A stretch of DNA of 64,000 bases from Streptacidiphilus sp. ASG 303 (lineage in GTDB: Bacteria > Actinomycetota > Actinomycetes > Streptomycetales > Streptomycetaceae), in NCBI RefSeq assembly GCF_020991365.1, contig NZ_JAJLRA010000012.1, positions 115,263-179,262 on the forward strand. Direction: 5' to 3'. A model generated the notes under the pieces. It ran no database searches. It had not been told where the DNA came from and was given only the letters and a program-made list of their open reading frames with translations. A program made the translations under genes and the position numbers. Each line of letters begins with the position of its first letter. Positions within the stretch are counted from its first letter, which is position 1. This document shows, in pieces, positions 17,739-26,597 of the stretch.

Positions 17739-18758
17739 ATGTCCAACCACTTCACCGGCCTCAGCCTCGGGCCGCCGCTCGGCGACCAGCGCCTCGACCT
17801 GTGCGACCTGTACGCCTTCCAGGCCCCCGGTGATCCGGAGCGGACCGTCGTCATCCTCAACGCCAACCCCAACGCGGACGCCCTGCACCCCGACGCCGTG
17901 TACCGCCTGAACATCGACAACGACGGCGACGACCTGACCGACATCGCCTTCAGCTGGGTCTTCGACCCGCCGTCGGCCGACGGCTCGCAGACCTACAGCG
18001 TCTACATGGCGACCGGTGCGGAGTCCCGCCGGCCGGAGGCGGTCGGCACCAGGATCGTGTCGGACGCCGCCGTCTCCTTCGGACCCCGGGCCAACGTGGT
18101 CAGCAGCGGCGACTACCAGGTGGCCGCGGGCAGCCGCAGCGACGCCTTCTTCTTCGACTTCGACGGGATCAAGAACCTGTTCGACACCAGCGGCAACCGG
18201 AACTTCACCGCCCCCCACCTGGGCGGGAAGTCCCCGTGGACGGGCGTCGACTCCAACAGCACGGCCAATGTCTTCTCCATGGCCGTCGAGCTGCCGACCG
18301 CCGAGCTGGCGCCCAGCCCCGAACTGCGCATCTGGGGCCGGTGCAGCGTCCTGCGCGACGGTGGGCTCTTCCACGCGGACCGGGCCGGGCATCCCTCGAT
18401 GAGCAGCTTCTTCAACACCGACGACACCAAGGAGGAGTACAACGCCGGCGAGCCGGCCGGCGACCGGGCCAGGTGGACGGACCAGTTCGTCCACCTGCTG
18501 GGCCACACCGGCGGCTACACGCGCGAGGAGGCGATCGCCGCGATCGACGAGCACGGCCTCCTCCCGGACGTGCTGCACTTCGACCCGTCGAAGCCCGCCG
18601 CCTACCCCAACGGCAGGACGTTCACGGAGGACGTCATCGACGTCCGTGTCGCGTTCCTCACCAAGAACGAGGCGCCGCCCACCGGCCTGACGCCGCACAC
18701 CGACACCCTGGACCACTTCCCGTACCTCGGCGACCCCCACCCGGCAGGCGCCTCCTGA
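17739..18758 (+). CDS. DUF4331 domain protein
   Basis: This 339-residue protein carries the DUF4331 pattern from the first residues: SNHFTGLSLGPPLGDQRLDLCDLYAFQAPGDPERTVVILNANP in the usual order, then YRLNIDNDGDDLTDIAFSW and GLFHADRAGHPSMSSFF. The many Asp/Asn turns suggest a calcium-stabilised beta structure, but the function is unknown. There is no signal peptide, unlike many DUF4331 proteins. AAGGAAGG lies about 8 bases before ATG 17739. It stands alone between unrelated genes. Confidence 0.9.
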   Translation: MSNHFTGLSLGPPLGDQRLDLCDLYAFQAPGDPERTVVILNANPNADALHPDAVYRLNIDNDGDDLTDIAFSWVFDPPSADGSQTYSVYMATGAESRRPEAVGTRIVSDAAVSFGPRANVVSSGDYQVAAGSRSDAFFFDFDGIKNLFDTSGNRNFTAPHLGGKSPWTGVDSNSTANVFSMAVELPTAELAPSPELRIWGRCSVLRDGGLFHADRAGHPSMSSFFNTDDTKEEYNAGEPAGDRARWTDQFVHLLGHTGGYTREEAIAAIDEHGLLPDVLHFDPSKPAAYPNGRTFTEDVIDVRVAFLTKNEAPPTGLTPHTDTLDHFPYLGDPHPAGAS

Positions 18759-18947
18759 CGCGGATCCCGGAGGGGAGCCTTCCCGGGCGGCCGCCCGGCT
18801 GCCGGGGAACGGACGGCGACCGCTGCGGGCGCCGTTCCGACCGGATCGGCGGGTCCTGGCGCAGCGGTCGGCCGGGGCGTCCGGCACCCCGGCCGACCGC
18901 GGTGCGGTACCGGTGCGGTCCGGTCCGCGGCCCGGAGCCGGCGGCTG

Positions 18948-19724
18948 CTACCGGGCCAGGCCGATGACCAGCCACATGAACGCCGTTCCCGCGACGGTGA
19001 GCAGCAGGGTGGGGCGGGAGGGGTGCGGGGTGTGAGCCTCCGGCAGGATGTCCGAGGTCGCCAGGTAGAGGAGGAACCCCGCGAAGAAGGCGAGGTACAG
19101 GCCGAGGATCCGTTCCGGGATGGCGAAGGCCAGCGTCACCGCCGCGCCCGCCATGGGCGCGATCGCGTCGGCGCCCACCAGGGCCAGGCCGCGCCGGCGG
19201 TCGTTCCCGTAGAGCTGCATGATGGTGTAGGTGTTGAAGCCGTCGGCGAAATCGTGGGAGATCACGGCGACCGCCACCACGGTTCCGGTGGTACCGCCCG
19301 CCTGGGACGCCGCCCCGATGGCGAAGCCGTCCATGAAGCTGTGCCCGACCAGCGCTCCGGCGGCACCGATCCCGAGGCCCTGGGCCCGGTTCGGGGAGCC
19401 GTGGGAGTGGCGGTGCGGTACCGCCCCGGGATGCTGGTGCGGGCGGTACTCGTCCTCGTGCGCGCGGTGGATCGCCATCGACCGCTCCGCGATGTGCAGC
19501 GCCAGGAAGCCGGACACGAACAGCAGCAGGGCCAGGGAGACACCGAAGAACTCTGCGGAGTCCACCGTCAGCGCCTCCGGCAGCAGGTCGAAGGCGATGA
19601 TTCCCAGCATCAGTCCTGCGGTCAGCCCCAGCACGAGGTGCCGGCGGTCGCTCACGCGCTGGGCGGCCCAGCCTCCGAGCAGCGTGGTCACGGTGGCACC
19701 TGCGGCCACCAGGAGAGGCGACAT
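18948..19724 (-). CDS. ZIP-family metal transporter
   Basis: This 258-residue membrane protein is a ZIP-type importer, probably of zinc or another divalent metal. The two signature metal-binding helices are visible: GHSFMDGFAIGAA and SHDFADGFNTYTI. A His-rich cytoplasmic loop (EDEYRPHQHPGAVPHRHSHG) lies between TM3 and TM4, as in ZIPs. About eight hydrophobic segments are present. ATG 19724 is preceded by GAGAGGGG. It may form a unit with the esterase upstream, but a strong hairpin at 19966-20008 lies between them, so it probably has its own promoter. Confidence 0.9.
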   Translation of the reverse strand: MSPLLVAAGATVTTLLGGWAAQRVSDRRHLVLGLTAGLMLGIIAFDLLPEALTVDSAEFFGVSLALLLFVSGFLALHIAERSMAIHRAHEDEYRPHQHPGAVPHRHSHGSPNRAQGLGIGAAGALVGHSFMDGFAIGAASQAGGTTGTVVAVAVISHDFADGFNTYTIMQLYGNDRRRGLALVGADAIAPMAGAAVTLAFAIPERILGLYLAFFAGFLLYLATSDILPEAHTPHPSRPTLLLTVAGTAFMWLVIGLAR

Positions 19725-19965
19725 GCCGCACCCCTCTCGAGCCGTGGGCATGGGATCCGACGCGGCGTGCTCCGTCCCATCATCTGCTGCGTGCGCACGC
19801 ACCGCACCCCGAACCGCCGCCGTCCTGCGTCCGGTCCGACCCGTGCCGCAGGGGGCGCCGGACGGATCCCCCGGTTCCGGCCCGGCTGCAGGTCCGGTCC
19901 GGCACGCCGACCGCCCGCCCCGGGCGCCGCGAGGGGCCCCGGCCCCCGGCCCGCCCTTCCGGGAA

Positions 19966-20008
19966 GGCCCGCTGCCCCGGACCTGGACGAGGTCCGGGGC
20001 AGCGGGCC
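19966..20008 (-). terminator. Terminator of the esterase gene
   Basis: A perfect 18-bp stem (19966-19983 with 19991-20008) and 7-base loop TGGACGA, 31 bases beyond the esterase stop codon on the minus strand. Confidence 0.78.
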
Positions 20009-20038
20009 CGACGGGTGTGCCGTGCGGGGAGCGTGGCC

Positions 20039-21217
20039 CTACTTGCCGCGGCCGGGTGCGTAGAGGGCGTCGCGCAGGATCTCGTTGACCTGGGCGATCG
20101 CCTGCTTGGCGGACCTGGTGCCGGCGAGGGCGTCGAGCATGAGGAAGTCGTGGGTGATGGCGGGGTAGTGCGTGTTGGTGACCGGGACCCCGGCCTTGCG
20201 GAGCTTCGCCGCGTAGGCGGTGCCCTGGTCGTACAGCACGTCGGAGTCGGTGATCAGGAGTGCCGGGGGCAGGCCGCGGAGCTGGGCGGTGGTGGCGCGC
20301 AGCGGGGAGGCGAGGGGCTGGTTGCGGACCCTGGCGTCGGGGGCGTAGGCGTCCCAGAACCACTTCATGGCCGGGCGCGTCAGCCAGCAGCCCTCGGCGA
20401 AGCGCTTGTACGAGGGGGTGTCGAAGCGGGCGTCGGTCACCGGGTAGAGCATGACCTGCTGCCGGAAGCGGGGGCCGCCGCGCTGCTTGGCCAGCAGGGT
20501 GACGGCGGCGGTCATGTTGCCGCCGACGGAGTCGCCCGCGACCGCCAGCCGGCGGGGGTCGACGCCGATGCTGCCGCCGTTGCGCGCGAGCCAGCGGGCG
20601 ACCGTGTAGGCCTGCTCGATGGCGACCGGGAAGCGGGCCTCCGGCGAGGGCGTGTAGTTGACGAAGACGACGGCCGCCCGGGCGCCGTTGGCGATCTGGC
20701 GCACCAGGCGGTCGTGGGTCATGGCGTTGCCCAGGACCCATCCGCCGCCGTGGATGTAGACGATGCCCGGGAGCGTGCCCCGGACCCCGGCCGGGCGGAC
20801 GATGCGGACGGACACCGGTCCGGTGGGGCCGCCCGGCACGGTGCGCTCGCTGATGTCGGCGGGCAGCTTGGCGACCGGACCGGACTGCAGCTTGTCGAGG
20901 ACCTGCCGGGCAGCCTTGTAGGACAGGGTGTAGAGGGGCGGGCCGTCCGCGGCCGCGAGCTGGTTGAGGAAGTCCTGGACGGGCTTCTCCAGTGTCACGG
21001 GCGGGTTCCCGCACGGGGCGGTCGGGGGCGCGGCCCGGTCGGCCGCGGTCCGGACGTCCGCGGAGGAGCGGTCGGCGGCTGCGGCCCCGGCGGCCCCGGT
21101 GGTGCGGACCGTTCCTGTGGCCGGCGCGGCACAGGAGCCGATCGAGGCTGCGGCCAGCGCGAGGGCTATGCCGCAGCACGCCCTCCTGGCGCCGGAGAGG
21201 GTGGAGTGCGAGGTCAT
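20039..21217 (-). CDS. HSL-family alpha/beta hydrolase (acetylesterase/lipase-like), exported
   Basis: This protein of about 392 residues is a hormone-sensitive-lipase-type serine esterase. Motifs: oxyanion IVYIHGGGWVLG, nucleophile elbow AVAGDSVGGN, acid in LLITDSDVLYDQG and catalytic His in YPAITHDFLML. The N-terminus is a signal peptide ending in SIGSCAAP, a plausible lipobox, so it may be a lipoprotein on the outer face. A low-complexity Ala/Asp linker follows. I set the start at ATG 21217; an in-frame ATG at 21229 gives four more residues. It is divergent from the MFS gene at 21745, across an intergenic region that holds a promoter for the latter only. The substrate is unknown. Confidence 0.9.
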   Translation of the reverse strand: MTSHSTLSGARRACCGIALALAAASIGSCAAPATGTVRTTGAAGAAAADRSSADVRTAADRAAPPTAPCGNPPVTLEKPVQDFLNQLAAADGPPLYTLSYKAARQVLDKLQSGPVAKLPADISERTVPGGPTGPVSVRIVRPAGVRGTLPGIVYIHGGGWVLGNAMTHDRLVRQIANGARAAVVFVNYTPSPEARFPVAIEQAYTVARWLARNGGSIGVDPRRLAVAGDSVGGNMTAAVTLLAKQRGGPRFRQQVMLYPVTDARFDTPSYKRFAEGCWLTRPAMKWFWDAYAPDARVRNQPLASPLRATTAQLRGLPPALLITDSDVLYDQGTAYAAKLRKAGVPVTNTHYPAITHDFLMLDALAGTRSAKQAIAQVNEILRDALYAPGRGK

Positions 21218-21592
21218 GTCGGTTCTCATTCCTGACGTGGTCCCCCGAACCACACCCTGGGGACCGGTCACCGGAACGGCCACTCCTGGTGACCCGAACG
21301 GGTCGCGTCGCCACACCGTGTGATCGCCGCTCCGTGGCGCGGCGCTCTTTGCCGCGGCGCCCCTCCCGGCCGTACGGCCGCACGTGAGGCGCCCGGGTGC
21401 GGCGGGAGGCTGTCCCGGGCCGCGCCCGCACCGGCGACCGCGCCCCCTTCGGTGCGGCCCGAAGACCGAGGACGCGTGCAGGACGTGCCCCGGCGGCCCG
21501 GCGGCCCGGCAATCCGGCGGCCCGGCGGTCGGCGGGAGGCGCCGCGCCGCCACCGCGGAGTCGTCGGCAACCGTCCGACCGCGCCTTCGTAC

Positions 21593-21636
21593 TTGACCGA
21601 ACGGTACATAAAGAGTTAAGTTATGGACCGATCGGT
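21593..21636 (+). promoter_or_regulatory. Promoter with paired ACCGNNCGGT operators, MFS copy 2
   Basis: -35 TTGACC (21593-21598), 17-base spacer, -10 TTAAGT (21616-21621). The palindrome ACCGAACGGT (21596-21605) overlaps the -35 and a perfect ACCGATCGGT lies at 21627-21636, 31 bases (three helical turns) away. The same promoter, aligned base by base, occurs at 23786. Confidence 0.65.
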
Positions 21637-21744
21637 AAGGAATCAGGGGTTGCCGCGCTGCGGCGTCCGTCGCACGCACCGCGTGCAGGGCAGGCCGCAG
21701 CCCGCTCCGCCGACCGGCCGGAAAAGTCCTACGAAAGCGGAGCC

Positions 21745-22971
21745 ATGACCGAACAACCGTCGACCGACACGCTGGCCCGGACCGGGCCGCCGGCCCCGGG
21801 CCCCGTGGAACAGGCCCCGCCGACCCGAGGCGGGTGGACGGCCGTCACGGCGGTCGCCGCCCTCTCCTTCGTCCTCGTCCTCTCCGAGTTCATCCCCATC
21901 GGCGTCCTCCCGCAGATCGCCGGCGGCCTGGACGTCTCCACGGGAAGGGCGGGGCTGCTGGTCGTCGTGCCCGGGCTCGCGGCCGCGATCACGGCGCCCC
22001 TGCTCACCGTTGCCTCCGGGCGGCTGGACCGCCGGCACGTCCTCGTCGCGCTGGCCGGGGCGGCGGTCGTCTCGAACGTCCTGGCGGCCGTTGCGCCCAA
22101 TATGGCCGTCATGGTCGTCGCGCGGATCGTGCTCGGCGCCGGTGTCGGCGGCTTCTGGTCGCTGGGGGCGGGCGTCGCCGCCCGGCTGGTGCCCGAAGCG
22201 GCGGTCCACCGCGCCTCATCGATGATCACCGGCGGGATCTCCGCCGCGACGGTCATCAGCCTCCCCCTGGGTGCGCTCATCAGCCACCTGGCGGGCTGGC
22301 GGGTCGCATTCGTCGCCGCGGCCGCCGCCGCGCTGGCGGCCCTCGTCCTGCTCGCGGCCGTCCTCCCGGCGCTCCGGCCCGCCGGCGGCACGCGCTTCGC
22401 GGACCTCACCGCCACGTGGCGCCGCCCCGCCGTGCTCCTGGCCGCCCTGGGGACCGCGCTCGCCTTCCTCGGCCACTTCGCCTCCTACACCTACATCACG
22501 CCCTACCTGCAGGAACGCGCGCACTTCGGCCCGTCCGCCGTCACGGTGACGCTGCTGGTCTACGGGGCCGTCGGGGTGGCGGGCAACTTCGCCGCGGCCT
22601 GGGCCATCGGGCGCAGCCTGCGGGTCGCCTATGTGGGTGCCGCGCTGCTGGTGGCCGTCTCCGTGGCGCTGCTGCCCCCGCTCGCCGGGTTCGCGCCCGC
22701 GGTGGTGCTGCTCGTGTCGCTGTGGGGCGCGGCGTTCAACGCGATACCGCTCGCCGTCCAGACGTGGATGCTCCGGGCGTCCGGCGACTCGCCCGAGGGC
22801 GGCCTGTCGCTCCTGGTGAGCACGCTGCAGGTCGCACTGGCGACGGGATCCTTCGCCGGCGGGTTCCTCGTGGACGGCTTCGGGGTGGGAAGCGCCTTCG
22901 CCTCCACCACCGTGCTCCTGCTGCTGGCGGCCCTGGTCCCTCACGCCGGGGCGCGGGCCGGGCGGCCGTAG
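21745..22971 (+). CDS. MFS efflux transporter (DHA1-like, copy 2)
   Basis: This 408-residue twelve-segment exporter is clearly paralogous to the pump at 8460-9701: the loop GRLDRRHVLVAL, the block GAGVGGFWSLGAGVAARLVP and the segment GHFASYTYITPYLQERAHFG all align without gaps. ATG 21745 starts a polar leader of about 30 residues before TM1. A regulated promoter 110-150 bases upstream carries two palindromes of the TetR-operator kind. No repressor gene is adjacent. It is divergent from the esterase. The substrate is unknown; drug or small-organic export is the family norm. Confidence 0.92.
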   Translation: MTEQPSTDTLARTGPPAPGPVEQAPPTRGGWTAVTAVAALSFVLVLSEFIPIGVLPQIAGGLDVSTGRAGLLVVVPGLAAAITAPLLTVASGRLDRRHVLVALAGAAVVSNVLAAVAPNMAVMVVARIVLGAGVGGFWSLGAGVAARLVPEAAVHRASSMITGGISAATVISLPLGALISHLAGWRVAFVAAAAAALAALVLLAAVLPALRPAGGTRFADLTATWRRPAVLLAALGTALAFLGHFASYTYITPYLQERAHFGPSAVTVTLLVYGAVGVAGNFAAAWAIGRSLRVAYVGAALLVAVSVALLPPLAGFAPAVVLLVSLWGAAFNAIPLAVQTWMLRASGDSPEGGLSLLVSTLQVALATGSFAGGFLVDGFGVGSAFASTTVLLLLAALVPHAGARAGRP

Positions 22972-23204
22972 CCGTCGGCCGCCGATCCCGGACCGGACCT
23001 GCCGGGCGCACCCGGTGAACGCGCTGCAGGCCCGCTCGCGTCCACCGAGGTCCGGACCGGGGCCCGGCACTCCGCCCGCTGACGCCGCGGGACGCGCTCT
23101 TCCGGAGGATCCCCGGGCCGCCCGGTGCCGGTGGGCCGGACCCCCGTATACACGGCTCCGCTGCGTACCGCCGGGTCCCGACCGTGCCTCCGGCCCGCGC
23201 GCGA

Positions 23205-23238
23205 CCGCCGGCCCGCCCCGATCGGGGCGGGCCGGCGG
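23205..23238 (-). terminator. Terminator of the Gly/Tyr-rich protein gene
   Basis: A 34-base perfect inverted repeat: arms 23205-23220 and 23223-23238 around AT, 12 bases past the stop codon of the minus-strand gene; it could also stop transcripts from the MFS gene. Confidence 0.7.
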
Positions 23239-23250
23239 CCGTGCCGTCGG

Positions 23251-23514
23251 TCAGTACCTCCCGTAGTAGCCGTTGCCGTAGTACCCGCCGTAGTAGCCGT
23301 TCCCGTAGTACCCGCCGTAGTACCCGTTGCCGTAGTACCCGCCGTTGTCCCAGTCCCCCCAGCCCCAGCCGGGGCCGTGGTTGTGGTGCGTCGCGGCGGC
23401 GGGGGCCGACGGGGCCTGCGGGGCCGCCGAGGCGGTTCCGGCGCCGAGCGCCAGCGCCAGGGCCGGCGCGGCGGCCGCGGCGGCGATCAGGCGGCGCGTC
23501 CTCGAGATGGACAT
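23251..23514 (-). CDS. Small secreted Gly/Tyr/Asn-repeat protein
   Basis: This is an 87-residue precursor with a signal peptide (MSISRTRRLIAAAAAAPAL then ALGAGTASA, cleavage near residue 30) and a mature part of about 57 residues. After an Ala/Pro/His linker (THHNHGPGWGWGDWDN) the C-terminus is three perfect copies of GGYYGNGYY followed by GRY. No cysteines are present. Such aromatic Gly-rich repeats are typical of wall-associated or self-associating surface proteins; the actual role is unknown. GGAAGGGG lies 7 bases before ATG 23514. It is a single-gene unit with its own terminator. Confidence 0.75.
   Translation of the reverse strand: MSISRTRRLIAAAAAAPALALALGAGTASAAPQAPSAPAAATHHNHGPGWGWGDWDNGGYYGNGYYGGYYGNGYYGGYYGNGYYGRY
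23263..23343 (-). repeat. Three 27-bp tandem repeats encoding GGYYGNGYY
   Basis: Three consecutive 27-base units inside the small secreted protein gene differ only at a few synonymous positions (for example TAGTAG against TAGTAC), showing that selection kept the peptide unit rather than the DNA. Confidence 0.85.
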
Positions 23515-24199
23515 GTGGATCCCCTTCCGGGGAGTGTGCGTGCAGAATGCGGTGGTTCCACCGGGAAGCCCGCCGCGCGGGCTCCGTACGCGTCGAGCGG
23601 TCCTCCGGCCTTGCCCCGGGCCCGTCCCGGGGCCGCCTGGACCGCAGCGCTCCTGAGCGTTCTTCCTTCTCTGCTTGTTCCGCGTCGGAGGCGCCACCGG
23701 ATGCGCCCGCGGTGAGGAATCCGCTGTTCCGCCGCGGACGATCCGGACCGGGACCTCAGGGATGCGGAAGGGCCGGCCCATGTTCTTGACCGATAGGTAC
23801 ATAACCGGTTAACGTTAGGGGCGAAGCGCAGCGAAGGAGGAAATCCTCCTCGAAACGTGACGTACGCGGGCAGAACGGAGGAATCCGTGAGGCCCGCGGT
23901 CCTCCGGACCCCTGCCGGGCGGGAGCAAAGGTGCTCCCGCCCCGGCCGGCCGGAGAGGCGTCCGCGCCCATCAATCGGCCTCCCGCCGACCCGGTCCTGC
24001 CCGGGCCCGTCCGCAACCGGCGGCCGGAGCCCCGGCCCGAACGGCCGCCCCGCCGGGCGGCGTACCGCACCGAGACCGCAGCGCCCGCCGGGCGCCCGCG
24101 TCCGGAGGGCGGCGCGGCTTCCGGTCGCGCTGCCCCGGGCCACAGACGCGCACCCCCGCCCCGGCGGTCAGGTGCACCAGCACACACCGAGGTACTTTC
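23515..24199. other. Intergenic region with the hydrolase promoter
   Basis: About 685 bases. The only feature I can support is the promoter at 23786-23814. It leaves a leader of nearly 400 bases before the GTG at 24200, in which I see no second gene. Confidence 0.4.
23786..23814 (+). promoter_or_regulatory. Promoter with ACCGATAGGT operator, secreted hydrolase
   Basis: -35 TTGACC (23786-23791), 17-base spacer, -10 TTAACG (23809-23814), with ACCGATAGGT across the -35 and a perfect TAACCGGTTA at 23802-23811. It aligns with the MFS copy 2 promoter (21593) over about 37 bases, including GGTACATAA in the spacer. Confidence 0.6.
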
Positions 24200-25237
24200 G
24201 TGCACAAGAACCGCAAGGGGCTCCTGAGCGCCCTGGTCGGCCTCATGGCCTTGGCCGCCCTCATCCTGCCCAACCTCTCCAGCGCCGCCGCCAGCGTGGG
24301 CGGCCCCAGGTCCCAGGCGCCGTCCTGTGCGGCACCGGAGAGGCCGAAGAGCAAGGGGTACGACTCGGCGACCCGCCACGACGTCGCGTTCAACAAGCTG
24401 TTCCGCCACTGCTTCACCACCGTCGACGGCGTCCAGATGCACTACGTCATCGGCGGCACCGGCCCCAAGACCATGGTTCTGCTGCACGGCTGGCCGGAGA
24501 ACTGGTACGCGTACCGCGGGATCATGCCGAAGCTCCTTCCCGGACGGACGGTCATCGCCGTCGACCTGCCCGGCCTCGGCGACTCGACCGGCGAGCCGCA
24601 CGACTACGCCGCCGCGACCATGGCCACCTACGTGCACGACCTGCTCGACCGGATCGGCAAGCGGCGCCACGTCGAACTCGTCGCCCACGACATCGGCGCC
24701 GGCGTCGCCTACCCGCTCGCGGCCAAGTACCGCTCGCAGGTCGACGGCCTCTTCATGATCGACTTCCCCCTGGTGGGCAAGAACCTGCGTTTCGCCGACT
24801 TCAGCAACGTGTCCTTCCACTTCCTGTTCAACCAGCAGTCGCCGCTTGCCGAGCAGCTCGTGACCGGCCGCGAGAAGCAGTTCTTCAACTACTTCTACCC
24901 GACGTTCTCCCACTCGCCGAACGTCATTCCGTCGCCCGGCTCCGTCCGGGAGTACATCCGCACCTACTCGCGGCCGCAGGTGCTCCACGGAGGGTTCGAG
25001 TTCTACCGCTACTGGCACCAGGACGAGCTCGACAACAACCGTCTGGAGCAGAAGCCGCTGACGATTCCCGTGAGGATGATCAGCGAGCAGGGGTTCCTCA
25101 ACGTGATGCTCTCCGGCGCACGGGGAACCACGCCCGCGGCGACCGGCGCGGAGGTGGCCGGCGCGGGTCACTGGCTGGCCGAGGAGGCGCCGCAGCGCAT
25201 CATCGACGAGATCGACGCGTTCTACCCCGCCAGGTAA
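24200..25237 (+). CDS. Secreted epoxide-hydrolase-like alpha/beta hydrolase
   Basis: This 345-residue protein has a signal peptide (MHKNRKGLLSALVGLMALAA then LILPNLSSAAA, cleavage near residue 30). The mature hydrolase has LLHGWPENWYAY (oxyanion), the nucleophile elbow LVAHDIGAGVAYPLA with Asp, a cap with paired aromatics (FYRYWHQ) and the catalytic His in GAGHWLAEEAPQ. Asp at the nucleophile and HGWPEN are typical of epoxide hydrolases and fluoroacetate/haloalkane dehalogenases; export is unusual for these enzymes. The start is GTG 24200, preceded by a weak GAGG. Its promoter resembles that of MFS copy 2, so joint control is likely (inference). Confidence 0.9.
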   Translation: MHKNRKGLLSALVGLMALAALILPNLSSAAASVGGPRSQAPSCAAPERPKSKGYDSATRHDVAFNKLFRHCFTTVDGVQMHYVIGGTGPKTMVLLHGWPENWYAYRGIMPKLLPGRTVIAVDLPGLGDSTGEPHDYAAATMATYVHDLLDRIGKRRHVELVAHDIGAGVAYPLAAKYRSQVDGLFMIDFPLVGKNLRFADFSNVSFHFLFNQQSPLAEQLVTGREKQFFNYFYPTFSHSPNVIPSPGSVREYIRTYSRPQVLHGGFEFYRYWHQDELDNNRLEQKPLTIPVRMISEQGFLNVMLSGARGTTPAATGAEVAGAGHWLAEEAPQRIIDEIDAFYPAR

Positions 25238-25469
25238 GGCGCCCGCAGGCCGCCGGCGGCACGACAGCCGCCTCTCTCACCGCAGGGTGACACCGCCGGC
25301 CTGCCCCCGTCCGGGGTCCGGCCGGCAGGAGCGGCCGATCCCTCAGAACCCACCCCGCCCCGTGCGCGTGCAGGTGCGGGTGCGACGAGGAAGCCGCGCC
25401 CGCACCGGGCGAACCGCACGAACCACCGCATCCCCCGGGCACTCGCCCGTTTCGATCAGGAGCCACATC

Positions 25470-26219
25470 ATGGGACAGCTCGAGGACAGGACCGCCGTGG
25501 TCACCGGCGGTACCAGCGGCATCGGCCTGGCCGCCGCACAGCGCTTCGCCGCCGAGGGCGCGCAGGTGTTCATCACCGGCCGCCGCCAGGAGACGCTGGA
25601 CGCCGCCGTCGCGCAGATCGGTCCGCGCGCCACCGGCGTCCGGGGCGACGTGGCCGACCCGGCCGACCTCGACCGGCTCTACGAGGCCGTCGCGCAGCAG
25701 GGGCGCCGCATCGACGTGCTCTTCGCCAACGCGGGCGGCGGCGAGTTCTCCACCCTGGAGCAGGTCACCGAGAAGCACTTCGACGAGACCTTCGGCACCA
25801 ACGTCCGCGGCATGCTCTTCACCGTCCAGAAGGCGCTGCCGCTGCTGAACGACGGCGCCTCGGTGATCCTCACCGGCTCCACCACCGGGACCACCGGCAC
25901 CGAGGCCTTCGGCGTGTACGCCGCCTCCAAGGCGGCGGTGCGGTCCTTCGCCCGCACCTGGGCCAACGAGCTCCGCGGCCGCGCCATCCGGGTCAACACC
26001 CTCGTCCCCGGCCCGACCGAGACCCCCGGCATCGAGGGCCTGGCGCCCGACGCCGCGCAGGCCGCCCAGCTCAAGGGCATGTTCGCGAGCCAGGTCCCGC
26101 TCGGCCGCATGGGCCGCCCGGAGGAGCTCGCCGCGGCGGCGCTCTTCCTGGCCTCGGACCAGAGCAGCTTCGTCACCGGCATCGAGCTCTACGTCGACGG
26201 CGGTATCAACCAGGTCTGA
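25470..26219 (+). CDS. Short-chain dehydrogenase/reductase, copy 2
   Basis: This 249-residue classical SDR is the second of three paralogues, with TGGTSGIG, NAG, Ser137, YAASK (Tyr150, Lys154) and TGRRQE suggesting NADP(H). By eye it is about 93% identical to copy 3 (30240) and about 86% to copy 1 (10133). The leader immediately before the gene (CGATCAGGAGCCACATC) is shared almost exactly with copy 3, so the duplication included the ribosome-binding site. It differs mostly in the C-terminal substrate loop (TETPGIEGLAPDAAQAAQ). A 15-bp terminator hairpin follows. Substrate unknown. Confidence 0.93.
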   Translation: MGQLEDRTAVVTGGTSGIGLAAAQRFAAEGAQVFITGRRQETLDAAVAQIGPRATGVRGDVADPADLDRLYEAVAQQGRRIDVLFANAGGGEFSTLEQVTEKHFDETFGTNVRGMLFTVQKALPLLNDGASVILTGSTTGTTGTEAFGVYAASKAAVRSFARTWANELRGRAIRVNTLVPGPTETPGIEGLAPDAAQAAQLKGMFASQVPLGRMGRPEELAAAALFLASDQSSFVTGIELYVDGGINQV

Positions 26220-26232
26220 CCACCCGGGTCCC

Positions 26233-26267
26233 CTTCCGCCCGAGAGCACCCCGCTCTCGGGCGGAAG
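26233..26267 (+). terminator. Terminator after SDR copy 2
   Basis: A perfect 15-bp stem, CTTCCGCCCGAGAGC with GCTCTCGGGCGGAAG, and loop ACCCC, 14 bases after the stop codon. Confidence 0.78.
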
Positions 26268-26597
26268 CATGCAGGGGAAGGCCCATGCGCACTGCCTGCG
26301 TCCGCCTGTCGGCTTCCCCCGCACGCACGACGGCAGACGCGTGCAAAGGGACGACCGCCGCAGGCGGGACGCACGCCATGGATCCGGACCGGCGGGAATC
26401 CCGAGCACCGGATGTCGCAGCACCGATCCCCGGAGCGAGAAGAACCGCGTCCGGAACGGAACGGTGCTCCTCCCGCCCACGCGGTGCTCGACAGCGGGAA
26501 TCCGTACGGCCCCGGTGCCGCCGTCTCTGTCGACGCGGCTCCGCGACACGGTGCGCGCCAGGAGGACGGCACGGTGAGGGCCCGTCAGGTGGCAGTG

